Shown: in pieces, positions 33,562 to 42,556 of the stretch
Layout: the number at the start of each line of letters is the position of its first letter
Position numbering within the stretch: the first letter of the stretch is position 1
DNA from: Methylophilus sp. 14
GTDB lineage: Bacteria; Pseudomonadota; Gammaproteobacteria; Burkholderiales; Methylophilaceae
Assembly (NCBI RefSeq): GCF_015354345.1
Contig: NZ_JADKYS010000002.1
Coordinates: forward strand, 310,001-374,000
Direction: 5' to 3'
DNA: 64,000 nt
The notes under the pieces: model-generated
The model's database searches: none
What the model saw: only the letters and a program-made list of their open reading frames with translations
Told to the model about the DNA's origin: nothing
Program-made: the position numbers and the translations under genes

Positions 33562-34788
33562 TTACGATCTGTAATCCGCATTAATCTTCACATAATCATA
33601 AGAAAAATCGCAGGTCCATACTGTGGCATCCGCATTGCCGCGGTTCAGCACCACGCGTACTAAAATGTCACTTTCCTTCATCACCGCTGCGCCTTGTTCT
33701 TCAACATAGCTCTCTGCGCGGCCACCTTTTTCAGCCACCAACACATTGCCCAAATACAACTGCATGGTGGTAACGTCTAAATCGTCAATGCCTGCATAAC
33801 CAATCGCGGCCAGAATGCGGCCTAGGTTAGGGTCAGAGGCGAAGAAGGCTGTTTTGATCAGCGGGGAGTGGGCGATGGCATAGGCCACTTTGCGGCATTC
33901 TTCTGCATCTTTGCCGGCTTCAACCTGAATGGTCATGAACTTGGTGGCGCCTTCGCCGTCGCGTACGATGGCTTGTGCCAGCTCGGTGGCGACATCGGTT
34001 AAGGCGTCGCGCAAAGTGGCAAAGTCCGCGCTTTGTTCGTTAATTGTCGAATTGCCCGCCTGGCCGGTGGCCATCAAGATCAGGCTGTCGTTAGTGCTGG
34101 TGTCGCCGTCGACTGTAATACAGTTAAATGATTTATTCACGGCGTGCTGGATGATGCTGTCTAGCGCGGCCTGGCTGATGGCGGCGTCGGTGGCAATATA
34201 ACCCAGCATGGTGGCCATGTTTGGGTGGATCATGCCTGAGCCTTTACTGATGCCCGTGATGGTGACTTGCTTGCCATCAATCGTCAGCGTGCGTGACGTG
34301 CCTTTGGCCACAATATCGGTGGTCATAATCGCCTCAGCGGCATTCAGCCAGTTGTTTTCCTGCAGGTTGGCTACTGCCGGGGCGATGCCTGCCAGCAATC
34401 TTTCCATCGGCAGCGTTTCCAGAATCACGCCGGTAGAAAATGGCAACACTTGCTCTGGGCTAATGTTCAACGCCTGTGCGACCCCGATACAGCTGGCGCG
34501 TGCATCGTCCAGGCCTTGCTGGCCCGTGCCTGCGTTAGCGCAACCGGTATTCACCAACAGGGCGCGGATGCCTTTATTCAGTTGCAAATGCTCTTTGCAG
34601 GCCGTCACTGGTGCTGCGCAAAAACGGTTGAGTGTGAATACGCCAGACACGCTACTGCCCTCAGGCACGGTGATCACCAGTACGTCTTTGCGGTTGGGTT
34701 TGCGGATATGTGCCTGGGCAAAACCTAGTTGTACGCCTTTGACAGGCAGCAGTGCTTCGGCGGTGGGAGCAGACAGTTTAACGGGCAT
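33562..34788 (-). CDS. argJ: Bifunctional glutamate N-acetyltransferase / ornithine acetyltransferase
   Basis: A 408-residue ArgJ. It transfers acetyl from N-acetylornithine to glutamate and can also use acetyl-CoA, closing the cyclic arginine route. The self-cleavage site is in [16 protein letters not shown], with the new N-terminal Thr193 as nucleophile; the oxyanion block [12 protein letters not shown] and [15 protein letters not shown] are kept. It is monocistronic, with a terminator downstream, and lies 42 bases after cysS on the same strand. Confidence 0.95.
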   Translation of the reverse strand: MPVKLSAPTAEALLPVKGVQLGFAQAHIRKPNRKDVLVITVPEGSSVSGVFTLNRFCAAPVTACKEHLQLNKGIRALLVNTGCANAGTGQQGLDDARASCIGVAQALNISPEQVLPFSTGVILETLPMERLLAGIAPAVANLQENNWLNAAEAIMTTDIVAKGTSRTLTIDGKQVTITGISKGSGMIHPNMATMLGYIATDAAISQAALDSIIQHAVNKSFNCITVDGDTSTNDSLILMATGQAGNSTINEQSADFATLRDALTDVATELAQAIVRDGEGATKFMTIQVEAGKDAEECRKVAYAIAHSPLIKTAFFASDPNLGRILAAIGYAGIDDLDVTTMQLYLGNVLVAEKGGRAESYVEEQGAAVMKESDILVRVVLNRGNADATVWTCDFSYDYVKINADYRS

Positions 34789-34830
34789 CCGTTTTCCTTC
34801 AGTTTTTCAAAAGAATGGTGTTTTTATAAA

Positions 34831-36189
34831 TCAGGCGCGGCGCCAGGTGGTGCCTTGCGCAGTATCCTCTAATACGATGCCTGCATCGGCCAGTGTTTTG
34901 CGGATACGGTCTGCTTCGGCATAGTTTTTAGCAGTTTTGGCGGCAATACGTGCTGCGATCAGGCCTTCAATATCCAGCTCGCTGCTGGTTTCACCTTGCA
35001 TAAAGCTTTCTGGGTCGCGTTGTAGCAAGCCGATAATCGCAGCCAATTGTTTCAATAATGCGGCAGTGGCAGCGGATTTATCTTTGTTTAAATCGTTGGC
35101 GAGTTCAAATAATACGGCAATCGCTTCAGGTGTATTGAAGTCGTCATCCATGGCGGCCTTGAATTTGGCTGCTTGTGGCAAGGCCCAGTCTATGGCGCTG
35201 TCGGTGATTTCAATGCCACGCAATGCCGTATACAGGCGTGTCAAAGAGGCTTTGGCATCGTCCAGGTGTTTGTCTGAGTAGTTGAGCGGGCTGCGGTAAT
35301 GTGCGCGTAGAATAAAGAAGCGCACGACCTCTGGGTCGTATTGCTCCAGCACTTCACGAATAGTAAAGAAGTTACCCAGCGACTTGGACATTTTTTCGTC
35401 ATCGACACGGATAAAACCGTTGTGCATCCAATAGTTGGCCATGGTGCAGCCGTGCGTGGCTTCGGATTGGGCGATTTCGTTTTCGTGGTGCGGAAACTGC
35501 AAATCCTGGCCGCCGCCGTGGATGTCAAAATGCTGCCCCAGGTGCGCGGCGCTCATGACTGAACATTCAATGTGCCAGCCCGGGCGGCCATTGCCCCAGG
35601 GCGATTCCCAGTAAGGTTCGCCAGGCTTGACCGATTTCCACAATACAAAGTCCAGCGGATCCTGTTTGTGGTTATCGACATCCACGCGCTCACCGGCGCG
35701 CAGGTCTTCCAGTGACTTGCCGGACAGTTTGCCGTAGTCGCTAAAACTGCGCACTTTGTAAAACACATCGCCATTGCTGGCCTGGTAGGCAAAGCCTTTT
35801 TCGATGAGCTGGCTGATCATGTCGAGCATACCTTGCACGTGTTCGGTGGCGCGCGGCTCAAGGTCCGGGCGGATAATGCCGAGTTTGGCCGAGTCTTCGT
35901 CCATCGCAGTAATAAAGCGCTGGGTCAGGCTTTGGATGCTTTCGTTGTTTTCGTTAGCACGTTTGATGATTTTGTCGTCAATATCGGTGATGTTGCGTAC
36001 ATAAGTCACTTTGTAGCCGCTGGCGCGAAACCAGCGGGCAACCATATCAAACACGACCATAACGCGCGCGTGGCCCAGGTGGCAGAAGTCATAGACGGTC
36101 ATGCCGCAGACGTACATACTGACTGTTTTTTCTGTGATGGGCTGGAAGACTTGCTTGCTGCGGGAAAGGGTGTTGTGTAGTTTTAACAT
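34831..36189 (-). CDS. cysS: Cysteinyl-tRNA synthetase
   Basis: A 452-residue class I synthetase. The HIGH-type motif is HLGHARV (from His37), the KMSKS loop [11 protein letters not shown], and zinc ligands are Cys28 ([11 protein letters not shown]), Cys in HIECSVMS, and His/Glu in [12 protein letters not shown]. The C-terminal anticodon-binding helical domain follows. Length and domain order are normal. No T-box or leader structure is evident in the 261-base region upstream, which it shares divergently with the TPR gene. Confidence 0.97.
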   Translation of the reverse strand: MLKLHNTLSRSKQVFQPITEKTVSMYVCGMTVYDFCHLGHARVMVVFDMVARWFRASGYKVTYVRNITDIDDKIIKRANENNESIQSLTQRFITAMDEDSAKLGIIRPDLEPRATEHVQGMLDMISQLIEKGFAYQASNGDVFYKVRSFSDYGKLSGKSLEDLRAGERVDVDNHKQDPLDFVLWKSVKPGEPYWESPWGNGRPGWHIECSVMSAAHLGQHFDIHGGGQDLQFPHHENEIAQSEATHGCTMANYWMHNGFIRVDDEKMSKSLGNFFTIREVLEQYDPEVVRFFILRAHYRSPLNYSDKHLDDAKASLTRLYTALRGIEITDSAIDWALPQAAKFKAAMDDDFNTPEAIAVLFELANDLNKDKSAATAALLKQLAAIIGLLQRDPESFMQGETSSELDIEGLIAARIAAKTAKNYAEADRIRKTLADAGIVLEDTAQGTTWRRA

Positions 36190-36450
36190 GCTAACGAAAT
36201 GTAAAAAGGATGAAGGCGTGATAAAATTAGCAGAAATATTGTAGTGTTTAATTTATGTTAACACGCATGGTGCTTGTTCTTTTGGTGTCGGCGAGGGTTG
36301 CCATTGCTTGATCGTTTGTTGTCAGGTAAGCCCGCAGGACACAAATTGGTGCTGAATCATCGCGTAATAATCACCTAAACGCGCACTGTCTCTTGTACAA
36401 TCCAAGTATAACATACTGCTAAAATCAACGATTGCTCAGGTAATAAACTC

Positions 36451-37545
36451 ATGAACGCAACATTAAAAAAATCTTTGCTGGTGTTGGGTGTCCTTTTAAG
36501 CCAGGTCACCTTGTCTCATTCTGTTTTGGCGGGCCAAACCAATGTGGAGCTGCGAGAAATTAACCAGCTGTCCGAACAGGGCAATCAGGCTGCCGCGCTG
36601 GAGCGTGTGAATACTTACTTGTCTGCCAACCCTAAAAACGCTGAGGCCATGTTTATGCGCGGCGTCATTCTGGTGGAATTGGGCAAGCGTGATGATGCGA
36701 TCAAATCCTTTACCGAGCTCACTGAAAAATATCCTAACTTGCCTGAGCCATATAACAACCTGGCTGTGTTGTACGCAGACCAGGGCCAGTATGACAAAGC
36801 CAGAAAGGCGCTGGAGTCTGCGATCAAGACGCATCCAAGCTACGCCACTGCGCATGAAAATCTGGGCGATATTTATGCGCGCCTGGCATCAGAAGCATAT
36901 GACAAGGCGCTGAAATTAGACACTTCCAATAGCCGGGCGCAAAGCAAGCTGGCGATGATTACCGATTTGTTTGGCGGTAAGCGCACTGTGGCGCGTACGA
37001 CAACGACGGTGCCGCCTGCGCCAGCAGCTACGACGCCAGCGGTGACTACACCAGCCAATCCTGCACCAGTGAATCCGCCAGCGACACAAGCTGCTGTGAC
37101 ACCAACGCCGTCCGCTGCTGTTGTGCCGCCGGTAGTAGAGACCAAAAAGCCTGCGGTGGTTGAATCTAAGCCAGTAGAAGAGAAGTCGGCTGCTAACCAT
37201 CAGGAACGTGCAGTGCTTGATGCAGTGAATGCATGGGCGGATGCTTGGGCTGCGCAAAATGTAGACAAGTATCTGGATAGCTACGCCAAAGAGTTTAAAA
37301 CGCCTGGTGGCGAATCGCGCAAACAGTGGGAGTCTACCCGCCGTGACCGTGTGAGCCGCCCAAGCAAGATTTCGGTCAAGCTGAGCAATCTGTCAGTCAA
37401 GATGGAGAGTGATAGCGCAGCCAAAGTGACATTCCGCCAGATGTATAAAGCAACAGGTCTGGATGCAAACTCGAACAAGACGCTGAATCTGGTCAAAGAA
37501 GGTGGTCGCTGGTTGATTCAACAAGAGCGCGTCGGTAAGTTCTAA
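36451..37545 (+). CDS. Periplasmic TPR protein with C-terminal NTF2-like domain
   Basis: A 364-residue secreted protein. Signal peptide (LLVLGVLLSQVTLSHSVLA) near residues 8-27; three to four TPR repeats (about 35-165: ALERVNTYLSANPKNAEAMF, AIKSFTELTEKYPNLPEPYN, ARKALESAIKTHPSYATAHE); a Pro/Ala/Thr-rich linker (175-245); and a C-terminal NTF2-like domain (about 250-364: AVNAWADAWAAQNVDKYLDSY ... EGGRWLIQQE). The same C-terminal domain recurs in the L,D-transpeptidase gene that follows. A role as assembly partner in the cell wall is an inference. Confidence 0.8.
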   Translation: MNATLKKSLLVLGVLLSQVTLSHSVLAGQTNVELREINQLSEQGNQAAALERVNTYLSANPKNAEAMFMRGVILVELGKRDDAIKSFTELTEKYPNLPEPYNNLAVLYADQGQYDKARKALESAIKTHPSYATAHENLGDIYARLASEAYDKALKLDTSNSRAQSKLAMITDLFGGKRTVARTTTTVPPAPAATTPAVTTPANPAPVNPPATQAAVTPTPSAAVVPPVVETKKPAVVESKPVEEKSAANHQERAVLDAVNAWADAWAAQNVDKYLDSYAKEFKTPGGESRKQWESTRRDRVSRPSKISVKLSNLSVKMESDSAAKVTFRQMYKATGLDANSNKTLNLVKEGGRWLIQQERVGKF

Positions 37546-37649
37546 GCTACGTTTTAATCACCGCCCTGACCGGCGGTATGCCTGTCAAAAACGCTCAATT
37601 AGGGGCGAATTTGGCAGGTTAAGCACGCAAGATTTTAATTAAACAAATG

Positions 37650-37655
37650 TATAAT
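37650..37655 (+). promoter_or_regulatory. TATAAT box abutting the L,D-transpeptidase start
   Basis: A perfect TATAAT lies between two candidate ATG codons (37647 and 37662). Transcription starting seven bases downstream would begin at the ATG at 37662 itself, giving a leaderless mRNA. The -35 region is not obvious. Confidence 0.35.
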
Positions 37656-37661
37656 ATCGGT

Positions 37662-38894
37662 ATGAGGAGTTTAAGAAAGTACTGCTATATTGCGTTTGTC
37701 AGTGCTGCGCTATTGCCTTGGAATGCAACCGCGGTTAACCATGAAGCGTTGACCGCGCGTTTGTTCGTCCAAAACAAAAACACCAATGCGGTTGAACGCA
37801 TGCTGGTGCAAACTCTGCAATCGATTAAAGAAGGCCGTTTGCAACAGGCGCTGGATTACGTAGACCAGTTGCTGACGATCTCTCCCAACTTTGCCCTCGC
37901 GCACCTGATTCACGGTGATTTACTCTCTGCCAAAGCCAGGATCTTAAACAATTTTGGTGATGCGAATACGGCAGATGTCACCCGTATCCAGGATTTCAAA
38001 GAAGAAGCTGAAATCCGTATCCGCAATTACTTTGACCGTAATCGCGGCCTGACCCAGCCGAATATGCTGGTTGAACTGTCTGAAAAGCAAAGCCACGTCT
38101 TGTTTGTAGATACCGCGCGTTCCCGCCTGTATGTGTATGAAAAAGGCGAGGGCGATGTGTTGCGCTATATTGCCGACTACTATGTCACCATCGGTAAAAA
38201 CGGGATTGGTAAAAAAGACCAGGGTGACAAACGCACGCCTATCGGTGTCTATTTTGCCTCGCGCAAACTCAATCGCCCTTTGCCTGACTTGTATGGCGAT
38301 GCTGCCTATCCACTGAATTATCCTAATGAAATTGATAGCTACGAGCGTAAAACCGGCTCTGGCATCTGGATTCATGGCACGCCTCGCGATACCTACAGCC
38401 GCCCACCGCGTGCCAGTGATGGTTGTGTGGTGCTGTCTAACCCGGACATGAAAGCCTTGCAGGAAGTGTTGCAGGCAGGCAATACGCCAGTCGTAATTGG
38501 CGTTAACTTTCAGTGGGTGAATCCTGATTCTGTGCGCAATCAGGACCGTGATAAAGCAGCGTTGAAATCGGCGATTGAGCAATGGCGTAAAGATTGGGCC
38601 GCGCAAAAGACCGATGCTTACCTGTCTCATTACACCAGCGATTTCTTCTATTCTGAAGGCGATTTGTCCAGATGGTCTAGCTACAAGCGACAGATTCAGG
38701 CGGCGAAGCCCAAGGTGAGTGTCAACTTGTCTGAAGTGAGTATGTTCACTTATCCGAACTCCAAGCGCAACATGGTGGTCGTAGATTTTGAGCAGGAATA
38801 TGTGAGCGCTGCCTTGCGTAATGTCATGAAAAAACGACAGTACTGGGTGCAGGAAAACGGTGAATGGAAAATTTTGTACGAAGGATCAGCTTGA
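37662..38894 (+). CDS. L,D-transpeptidase (YkuD domain) with C-terminal NTF2-like domain
   Basis: A 410-residue periplasmic enzyme. A signal peptide (SLRKYCYIAFVSAALLPWNATA) precedes a helical TPR-like N-domain. The YkuD catalytic domain follows (about 140-285) with His238 (GIWIHGTPRDTYS) and nucleophile Cys255 (ASDGCVVLSN), then an NTF2-like domain (IEQWRKDWAAQKTDAYLSHY ... ENGEWKILYE). Such enzymes form 3-3 cross-links or attach proteins to peptidoglycan. ATG 37647 would add five residues; neither start has a ribosome site. The stop overlaps the next ATG (TGATG). Confidence 0.87.
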   Translation: MRSLRKYCYIAFVSAALLPWNATAVNHEALTARLFVQNKNTNAVERMLVQTLQSIKEGRLQQALDYVDQLLTISPNFALAHLIHGDLLSAKARILNNFGDANTADVTRIQDFKEEAEIRIRNYFDRNRGLTQPNMLVELSEKQSHVLFVDTARSRLYVYEKGEGDVLRYIADYYVTIGKNGIGKKDQGDKRTPIGVYFASRKLNRPLPDLYGDAAYPLNYPNEIDSYERKTGSGIWIHGTPRDTYSRPPRASDGCVVLSNPDMKALQEVLQAGNTPVVIGVNFQWVNPDSVRNQDRDKAALKSAIEQWRKDWAAQKTDAYLSHYTSDFFYSEGDLSRWSSYKRQIQAAKPKVSVNLSEVSMFTYPNSKRNMVVVDFEQEYVSAALRNVMKKRQYWVQENGEWKILYEGSA

Positions 38895-39463
38895 TGCGAG
38901 TGTTGTCTTGGATGTTAGGGTGTTGCCTGTTGGCCGCTGTGGGTATGGCCAATGCGGCAACGCAAGTGCTGTTTGAAACCAATCAGGGTAATTTTGCCGT
39001 TGAGGTATATGCTGATAAAGCGCCTAAAACGGTTGAAAACTTTTTGCAGTATGTGAAAGATGGTTTTTATACCAATACCATTTTTCATCGCGTGATCGGC
39101 CGTTTCATGATTCAGGGCGGTGGCTTTGATCGCGAGCTGACAGAGAAACCAACGCGTGCACCCGTGGTGAACGAGGCTGGTAATGGCCTGGTGAACCAGA
39201 CCGGCACCATTGCCATGGCGCGTACCCCGGACCCCAACTCGGCTACGGCCCAGTTTTTTGTCAATGTGGCCGACAACCAGTTTCTTGATTACGGTGGCCC
39301 GGAACCAGACCGGATTGGTTACTGTGTCTTTGGTAAAGTGGTGTCTGGTATGGACGTCGTGTTTAAAATCAGTAATTTGCCAACAGGCAACCAACGCGGC
39401 TTTTCGGATGTGCCGATTCGGACGGTCATCATTAAACGTGCATCGATAGTGACTAGCAAGTAA
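38894..39463 (+). CDS. ppiA: Periplasmic cyclophilin-type peptidyl-prolyl isomerase
   Basis: A 189-residue exported cyclophilin: signal peptide (RVLSWMLGCCLLAAVGMANA), then the cyclophilin fold with active-site blocks [34 protein letters not shown] and [15 protein letters not shown]. The catalytic Arg in FHRVI and the Gln/Phe pocket residues are kept. The start overlaps the L,D-transpeptidase stop by one base. The unsecreted paralogue follows after 45 bases. Confidence 0.92.
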   Translation: MRVLSWMLGCCLLAAVGMANAATQVLFETNQGNFAVEVYADKAPKTVENFLQYVKDGFYTNTIFHRVIGRFMIQGGGFDRELTEKPTRAPVVNEAGNGLVNQTGTIAMARTPDPNSATAQFFVNVADNQFLDYGGPEPDRIGYCVFGKVVSGMDVVFKISNLPTGNQRGFSDVPIRTVIIKRASIVTSK

Positions 39464-39508
39464 CTGTTAGCAAATCACTATCATCATCCTCAATAAACGG
39501 AGAATATT

Positions 39509-40003
39509 TTGGTCAAACTGACTACCAACTTTGGCGATATTACGATCGAACTGAACGCAGAAAAAGCCCCGATTACCGTGGCAAACTTTTTAAGCTACGT
39601 TGAAAAAGGCTTTTATGATGGCGTAATTTTTCATCGCGTGATCAATGACTTTATGATTCAAGGTGGTGGTTTTGACACCAACATGAAGCAAAAAGCAACG
39701 GATGCTACCATCAAAAATGAGGCTGATAACGGTTTGTCCAACGACAAATACACCTTGGCCATGGCGCGTACCATGGTGCCTGACTCTGCTTCTGCACAAT
39801 TCTTTATCAATGTGAAAGATAACGATTTCCTCAACTTCTCTGCACCAACGACTCAGGGCTGGGGCTACTGTGTGTTCGGTAAAGTGGTTGAAGGCATGGA
39901 TATCGTTGATAAAATCAAAGCCGTACCGACTACCAGCCGTGCTGGTCACCAAGACGTGCCAGTAGAACCTGTGATCATCGAAAAAGCTGTGGTGGTTGCC
40001 TAA
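39509..40003 (+). CDS. ppiB: Cytoplasmic cyclophilin-type peptidyl-prolyl isomerase
   Basis: A 164-residue single-domain cyclophilin without signal peptide. Active-site blocks are [34 protein letters not shown] and [18 protein letters not shown]. The start is a TTG at 39509: it is preceded by ACGGAGA at ideal spacing and gives [14 protein letters not shown], the standard PpiB beginning; no ATG fits. It is four bases from lpxH, so ppiA-ppiB-lpxH probably form a transcription unit, and ppiB and lpxH are neighbours in other betaproteobacteria. Confidence 0.95.
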   Translation: MVKLTTNFGDITIELNAEKAPITVANFLSYVEKGFYDGVIFHRVINDFMIQGGGFDTNMKQKATDATIKNEADNGLSNDKYTLAMARTMVPDSASAQFFINVKDNDFLNFSAPTTQGWGYCVFGKVVEGMDIVDKIKAVPTTSRAGHQDVPVEPVIIEKAVVVA

Positions 40004-40006
40004 GGC

Positions 40007-40750
40007 ATGACCACCTGGATCATTTCTGATCTGCACTTATGTGCGCAAAGGCCTGCGGTAACGCAGGCTTTTTTGCATTGGTTACGCACCGAGGTGGCCA
40101 AGGCAGAGGCGCTGTATATCCTTGGTGATTTTGTTGAAGTATGGGTAGGGGATGATATTCTCGCTGACCCGCAACATGGCGCCGAGTTTGTGCCTATCGT
40201 TCAGGCGCTACGTGCCTTGTCGGCACAAGGCGTGCGACTGTACTTGATGCATGGTAATCGCGACTTTTTAATCGGTGAGGGCTTTGCGCAAGCCTGCGGT
40301 TTGCAATTGCTGCCTGACCCGGCGTTGCTGGAGTTGGGCGGTCAACGCATTTTGTTGAGCCATGGCGATGCGTTATGCACTGACGATGTTGCCTACCAGC
40401 AGTTTCGGGCACAAGTGCGCAGCCCGCAATGGCAACAGGCTTTTCTTAGCCAGCCGCTGGCCGCCAGGCTGGCATTTGCCGCGCAGGCACGTAGCACCAG
40501 CGCGCAGAACAAAGCCGTACAAACCATGGATATTATGGATGTCAACGCGGAGGCCGTGGTCGCCCAGTTGCGCGCATATGACTACCCGGATGTGCTGTTG
40601 CATGGACACACTCACCGGCCAGGCCGTCACCCGCTGACTGTGGACGGTTATCAGTGCGAGCGGGTGGTGCTTGGAGACTGGCACGACACCGCAGTCGTTG
40701 CAAACATCAATCATGCATCCTGCGAGCTACAAACACTCACCTTAAGCTAA
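40007..40750 (+). CDS. lpxH: UDP-2,3-diacylglucosamine hydrolase LpxH
   Basis: A 247-residue calcineurin-like phosphoesterase that releases UMP to make lipid X in lipid A synthesis. The metal-binding set is complete: Asp8-Leu-His10 (ISDLHL), GDFVEVWVGDD, GNRDFLIG, LSHGD and HGHTHRPG. It acts at the inner face of the inner membrane. Together with gmhB and the 45-49 kb cluster it makes this window rich in lipopolysaccharide genes. Confidence 0.95.
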   Translation: MTTWIISDLHLCAQRPAVTQAFLHWLRTEVAKAEALYILGDFVEVWVGDDILADPQHGAEFVPIVQALRALSAQGVRLYLMHGNRDFLIGEGFAQACGLQLLPDPALLELGGQRILLSHGDALCTDDVAYQQFRAQVRSPQWQQAFLSQPLAARLAFAAQARSTSAQNKAVQTMDIMDVNAEAVVAQLRAYDYPDVLLHGHTHRPGRHPLTVDGYQCERVVLGDWHDTAVVANINHASCELQTLTLS

Positions 40751-40894
40751 TACCATCCCATCAAGATACATAAGTATTGCAGCGCTGTATTGGTGACAGC
40801 GCATGGCTTGCAAACCTCTGCTGCAGATAAACAACAATTGGATAGTCGCCTAACTACGCATGTTGGTTTTATTTGAATTGTAAATTTATTTTAA

Positions 40895-40929
40895 TTAAAG
40901 TGGGGTTTGGCTTGCGTTGGCCACTTTAA
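40895..40929 (+). promoter_or_regulatory. Inverted repeat with a sigma-54-like promoter before the PEP-CTERM gene
   Basis: TTAAAGTGG (40895-40903) and CCACTTTAA (40921-40929) form a 9-bp perfect inverted repeat. Between and overlapping them is TGGGGT-N5-TTGC (40901-40915), which has the invariant GG and GC of the sigma-54 -24/-12 promoter with exact spacing. PEP-CTERM genes in some betaproteobacteria depend on RpoN and PrsK/PrsR, so this fits the downstream gene. Confidence 0.45.
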
Positions 40930-40973
40930 GACGCATCCATCACAATCACCCTTTTGAGAATGAGGAGCACTCC

Positions 40974-41449
40974 ATGCGTCACTTCAACCTTAAACACATT
41001 GCCATCCCTCTGAGCCTGCTCGTCGCCAGTGTTAATGCGCAGGCTTTTGAACAGAAAAACGTTCACACGACGTTTTCTTGCAACAGCGCGGGTAATTGTA
41101 TCTTTAACCTTGACGTGCCAGACAGTGATCCTATTACCAGCTTTCATGTGCAAGTCAAAACAGATCCTACCGCCCTGACACTGATGTCAGTCACACCAGC
41201 CAGCTGGACTACTGGTAGCAATGCTGGATCGGTTTTTTTCAAGGGGATAGCTATTATGGAGACCTAAAATTTGTGATTGGTATCTCTAAAACGGACATCA
41301 TTAGTTGGTCTTACGATTATCTGGATGGTGCTGGAAACACCGTTGTTACGTCACCTACGATGGTGCCCGAACCGCAGACTTATGCGATGCTTCTCTCCGG
41401 TTTGTTGATGGTCGGTTTGCTCAGGCAGTATAAAAGCTCACAAAAGTAG
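40974..41449 (+). pseudogene. PEP-CTERM protein, frameshifted at a T7 run
   Basis: ATG 40974 (after ATGAGGAGCACTCC) opens a signal peptide (KHIAIPLSLLVASVNAQAFE) and a short beta-rich body that stops at 41267. The sequence continues in another frame (FVIGISKTDIISWSYDYLDGAG) to a PEP-CTERM tail (VPEPQTYAMLLSGLLMVGLLR) ending at 41449. Adding one T to the T7 run at 41233-41239 restores a single 158-residue protein (GSVFFQGDSYYGDLKFVIG). The break is therefore a one-base slip in a homopolymer: a pseudogene, a phase-variable gene or an assembly error. The body resembles short PEP-CTERM proteins of about 160-200 residues. Confidence 0.82.
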
Positions 41450-41469
41450 CATTTGCGAATGAAGTAAAA

Positions 41470-41498
41470 AACCCCGTACATTGAGCACGGGGTTTTTT
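41470..41498. terminator. Bidirectional terminator
   Basis: AAAAACCCCGT-ACATTGAGC-ACGGGGTTTTTT lies between the plus-strand PEP-CTERM gene and the minus-strand nusB and can stop transcription in both directions. Confidence 0.92.
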
Positions 41499-41537
41499 GC
41501 AGCCAGGCAAATGACATGCCCTAGCACAAGCACATGA

Positions 41538-42050
41538 TTATCTTTTGGTTTGCTGGCCAAACTCATGAGGCCGTGCTTGTGCGGCAATTTTATCCAGCAC
41601 ACCGTTGATGTATTTGTGGCCATCAATGCCGCCATACGCTTTGGCCAATTCAACCCCTTCGTTGATCGCCACGCGGTAAGGGATGCTGACATCAAACATG
41701 AGCTCGTAGCCGGAAATGCGCAAGATGGCATGCTCAATCGGGCTCAACTCTTCTAGCTGGCGGTCAATAAACTGGCTGATCATGGCGTCAATATCGGCGG
41801 TGTGATCCAACACACCAGTCAGTAATTGCTTGAAGTAGGTTTCATCGGCCTTGAAGTAATCAGGGTCGTCCAGGCTATCCAGGCGCAGTTGTTTCACATC
41901 GCCCGCATTCATGCGGTTGCGGTACAGCGCTTTCAGCGCCAATTCGCGTGATTTGCGGCGGTTTTTGCTGCCTTTGCTTTTGGCTGGCGCCGATTTTTCC
42001 TGGCTCACCGCTGCTTTATCTTCACTCCCCGCTGATTTATCCTCACTCAT
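41538..42050 (-). CDS. nusB: Transcription antitermination factor NusB
   Basis: A 170-residue NusB. An N-terminal Lys/Ser/Glu-rich extension of about 30 residues precedes the all-helical RNA-binding fold (NRRKSRELALKALYRN, FKQLLTGVLDHTADIDAMI, LSPIEHAILRISGYELMF, VAINEGVELAKAYGG). NusB with NusE binds boxA of rRNA leaders. It starts inside the end of ribH (ATGA overlap), the usual ribH-nusB order. Confidence 0.95.
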   Translation of the reverse strand: MSEDKSAGSEDKAAVSQEKSAPAKSKGSKNRRKSRELALKALYRNRMNAGDVKQLRLDSLDDPDYFKADETYFKQLLTGVLDHTADIDAMISQFIDRQLEELSPIEHAILRISGYELMFDVSIPYRVAINEGVELAKAYGGIDGHKYINGVLDKIAAQARPHEFGQQTKR

Positions 42051-42496
42051 AGTGCGCTCACTAAATTCGCCATTTCAATCGCGGCCTGGGCGGCTTCAGC
42101 GCCTTTTACCGCGACGCGCACTTCAGCTTGCTCATCATTTTCTGTGGTGAGAATCGCATTGGCAACTGGCACGCCGGTGTCGCGTTGTACTTCTGAAATG
42201 CCGCGCGCAGACTCATTGGAAACCACTTCGAAATGGTAGGTCTCGCCGCGGATGATGGCACCCAGCGCGATCAAGGCATCGTATTTTTCAGTCATCGCCA
42301 TATGCAACAGGATCAAGGGGGTTTCCAGTGCGCCAGGCACGGTAGCGAGAGTGATGTCTTCAGCGTTTACGCCCAGTTTGAGCAGTTCTTGTTCGCAGGC
42401 CTGTAGCAAGCCAGCGCCAATATTTTCATTAAAACGGGAGAGGACGATACCGATTTTTTTACCGTTACCGTCCAGGTTTTTAGCAATTTTGTTCAC
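42047..42496 (-). CDS. ribH: 6,7-dimethyl-8-ribityllumazine synthase
   Basis: A 149-residue lumazine synthase, the penultimate enzyme of riboflavin synthesis. Substrate-binding blocks are IGIVLSRFNENIGAGLL, VPGALETPL, ALGAIIRGETYHFEVV (with catalytic His) and PVANAILTTENDEQA. It overlaps nusB by four bases and lies 60 bases after the OFA transporter stop on the same strand. No FMN riboswitch is seen upstream, and other rib genes are absent. Confidence 0.96.
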   Translation of the reverse strand: MNKIAKNLDGNGKKIGIVLSRFNENIGAGLLQACEQELLKLGVNAEDITLATVPGALETPLILLHMAMTEKYDALIALGAIIRGETYHFEVVSNESARGISEVQRDTGVPVANAILTTENDEQAEVRVAVKGAEAAQAAIEMANLVSAL

Positions 42497-42556
42497 TTGT
42501 GCGTCCGTGGGTTAAAACATAAACCGCTATTTTAACCCAAACGGCTACGTTACGGA

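Noticed and set aside
36190-36450. Possible T-box or riboswitch between cysS and the TPR gene
   Set aside because: No T-box specifier/antiterminator pattern or known riboswitch core could be traced; only weak promoter-like sequences (TTGTAC, TATAAC) are seen.
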